Assembly (NCBI GenBank): GCA_021018995.1 | Contig: CM037589.1 | Span: 8,447,001 to 8,511,000, forward strand | Reading direction: 5' to 3' | From: Chloranthus sessilifolius | Lineage: Eukaryota > Streptophyta > Magnoliopsida > Chloranthales > Chloranthaceae | DNA length: 64,000 nt | Shown: piece by piece, positions 62,961-64,000 of the stretch | How positions within the stretch are numbered: the stretch's first letter is position 1 | Layout: each line of letters starts with the position of its first letter | Position numbers and translations under genes: made by a program | The notes under the pieces: model-generated | Database searches by the model: none | What the model saw: the letters and a program-made list of their open reading frames with translations, nothing else | What the model was told of the DNA's origin: nothing

Positions 62961-63398
62961 GGGAGCCATTACTTGCACACGTTTTTCAGGTGATTGCACC
63001 GAAATTAAAGAAAGACTTGGTATTATAGGGACATGTGATATGTAAAAATGCAATATGGGCCATCTGATTTGAAGTTCATGATCAATGAATCTTTGCTAGA
63101 TAAAATTAGAACAAAACACGATACTTGTCATATGATCTATAATTAGAGCAAAACACGATACTTGTCATATGATCTATTGTAGTCAATCGTTGAATTATAT
63201 AATAGCCTTTGACTCCATTTAATCGAATGATGAAAATTATGTTTTGTTCTAGTCTTTTGCAATTAATATTTTTAAATCATGGCCTTCAAATCAAACGGCT
63301 TAGATAGTGTTTTTACATAATAGAGGTTGCCAAACTTACAAGTCTTTCTTTTAAATTCGGTGCAATCACTTGAAAAGTGTGTGCAAGTAATGACTCCC
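62961..63398. mobile_element. Hairpin MITE, complete copy
   Basis: GGGAGCCATTACTTGCACAC at the left and GTGTGCAAGTAATGACTCCC at the right, one mismatch in 20. ATTAA is present on both sides. It includes a 37-bp tandem duplication (63105-63141, 63142-63178). Confidence 0.8.
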
Positions 63399-64000
63399 AT
63401 TAAACTTATACTTTTTACCTCACGTCCTGAAAGTGCGACTGTCCTTATGCCATATGGCACACATCTATGACCAATTTAAATTGTCCAAGTGACAATCAAT
63501 TATTGAAACATAGCTCAGCCAAAGGAAACTTGCTTATAAGTGTATGTAAACTATCTGATTGATGAACTTTAATATCAATTATTAAAATGATAACCAAGGG
63601 CTGATATTGTACTCAACATTTCAGATAGTTTAAATCTCTCTAAAACACCATATTTGGGCTTATTTGACTTCAGTTAAAGATCTCTCACTTTGACTGTACA
63701 TACCACCCACATCATAAGCCATTGATGGTGTAAAATCATGACACTCAAGAGAGTTATGCCTTTTTTTAATACAAAGCATATACTTTTTCTTTTTTTTTTT
63801 GATAAATCACCAAGAATTATATTACTACCAAAAAGAAAAGTACAAAAAAAAAGGAGAGAGGGGAATAGATGAACAAGGGTCTCATATGCAACCACCTCAA
63901 CAGGAAAACCAAAAACCTAATGAGAAGCTACCAGCACAATACAGAAAACGCTACATAATAAGGACCATACCCAATAGGCAAAGAGCCCCCTCGGGAAAAG
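63399..64000. other. Intergenic tail of the window
   Basis: No gene seen. The AT-rich end near 63780-64000 (ATAAATCACCAAGAATTATA, then ACCACCTCAACAGGAAAACC) may be the start of another repeat cut by the window edge. Confidence 0.4.

Overview
This window comes from a TE-rich angiosperm nuclear genome. The evidence is canonical GT-AG introns, plant gene families (a chloroplast DEG protease and tau-class glutathione S-transferases), and many plant-type transposable elements. Only three host genes can be supported, and all lie on the + strand. (1) The 3' part of a DEG5-like thylakoid-lumen serine protease occupies 61-11449. It has six exons in the window, its 5' end lies outside, and its frame and catalytic triad are intact. 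(2) A tau-class GST has exons at 22762-23076 and 31510-31851. (3) A tandemly duplicated tau-class GST has exons at 47713-48027 and 52939-53283. The two GSTs share exon structure, intron position, a promoter-proximal TATA element and most of their residues. They would act independently in cytosolic glutathione conjugation.

Almost everything else is mobile or repetitive DNA. The DEG5 introns hold a 322-bp hAT-type MITE with a perfect 8-bp target duplication. They also hold a 2.1-kb PIF/Harbinger-like element packed with TTGAC-bearing palindromes, and broken Ty1/copia pieces in opposite orientations. Downstream of DEG5 are a tRNA-derived SINE and a decayed Ty1/copia element (about 12260-16280). 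Next comes a 4.1-kb foldback element (17572-21687) interrupted by a Ty3/gypsy-type solo LTR. The 8.4-kb intron of the first GST contains a complete but non-coding LTR element in minus orientation (23851-29185), SINEs and a hairpin MITE.

Between the GST genes lie a Mutator-like foldback insertion with a perfect 9-bp target duplication (32339-34206), a hAT transposon with a dead ZMYM1-like transposase gene (34420-39921), and gypsy-type LTR sequence. A GC-rich LTR/TRIM repeat pair follows (43949-46466). The second GST intron carries an inverted and tandem TRIM array and a small hAT MITE. After 53.3 kb the window is non-genic, with nested MITEs and hairpin repeats.

The most unusual structure is the array of short palindromes in a strict 22-bp register inside the two foldback elements (17572-21687 and 32339-34206). 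Sequence has diverged between them, but period, stem length and loop length have been kept. No prokaryotic-type operon, CRISPR array, rRNA gene or convincing functional tRNA gene was seen.
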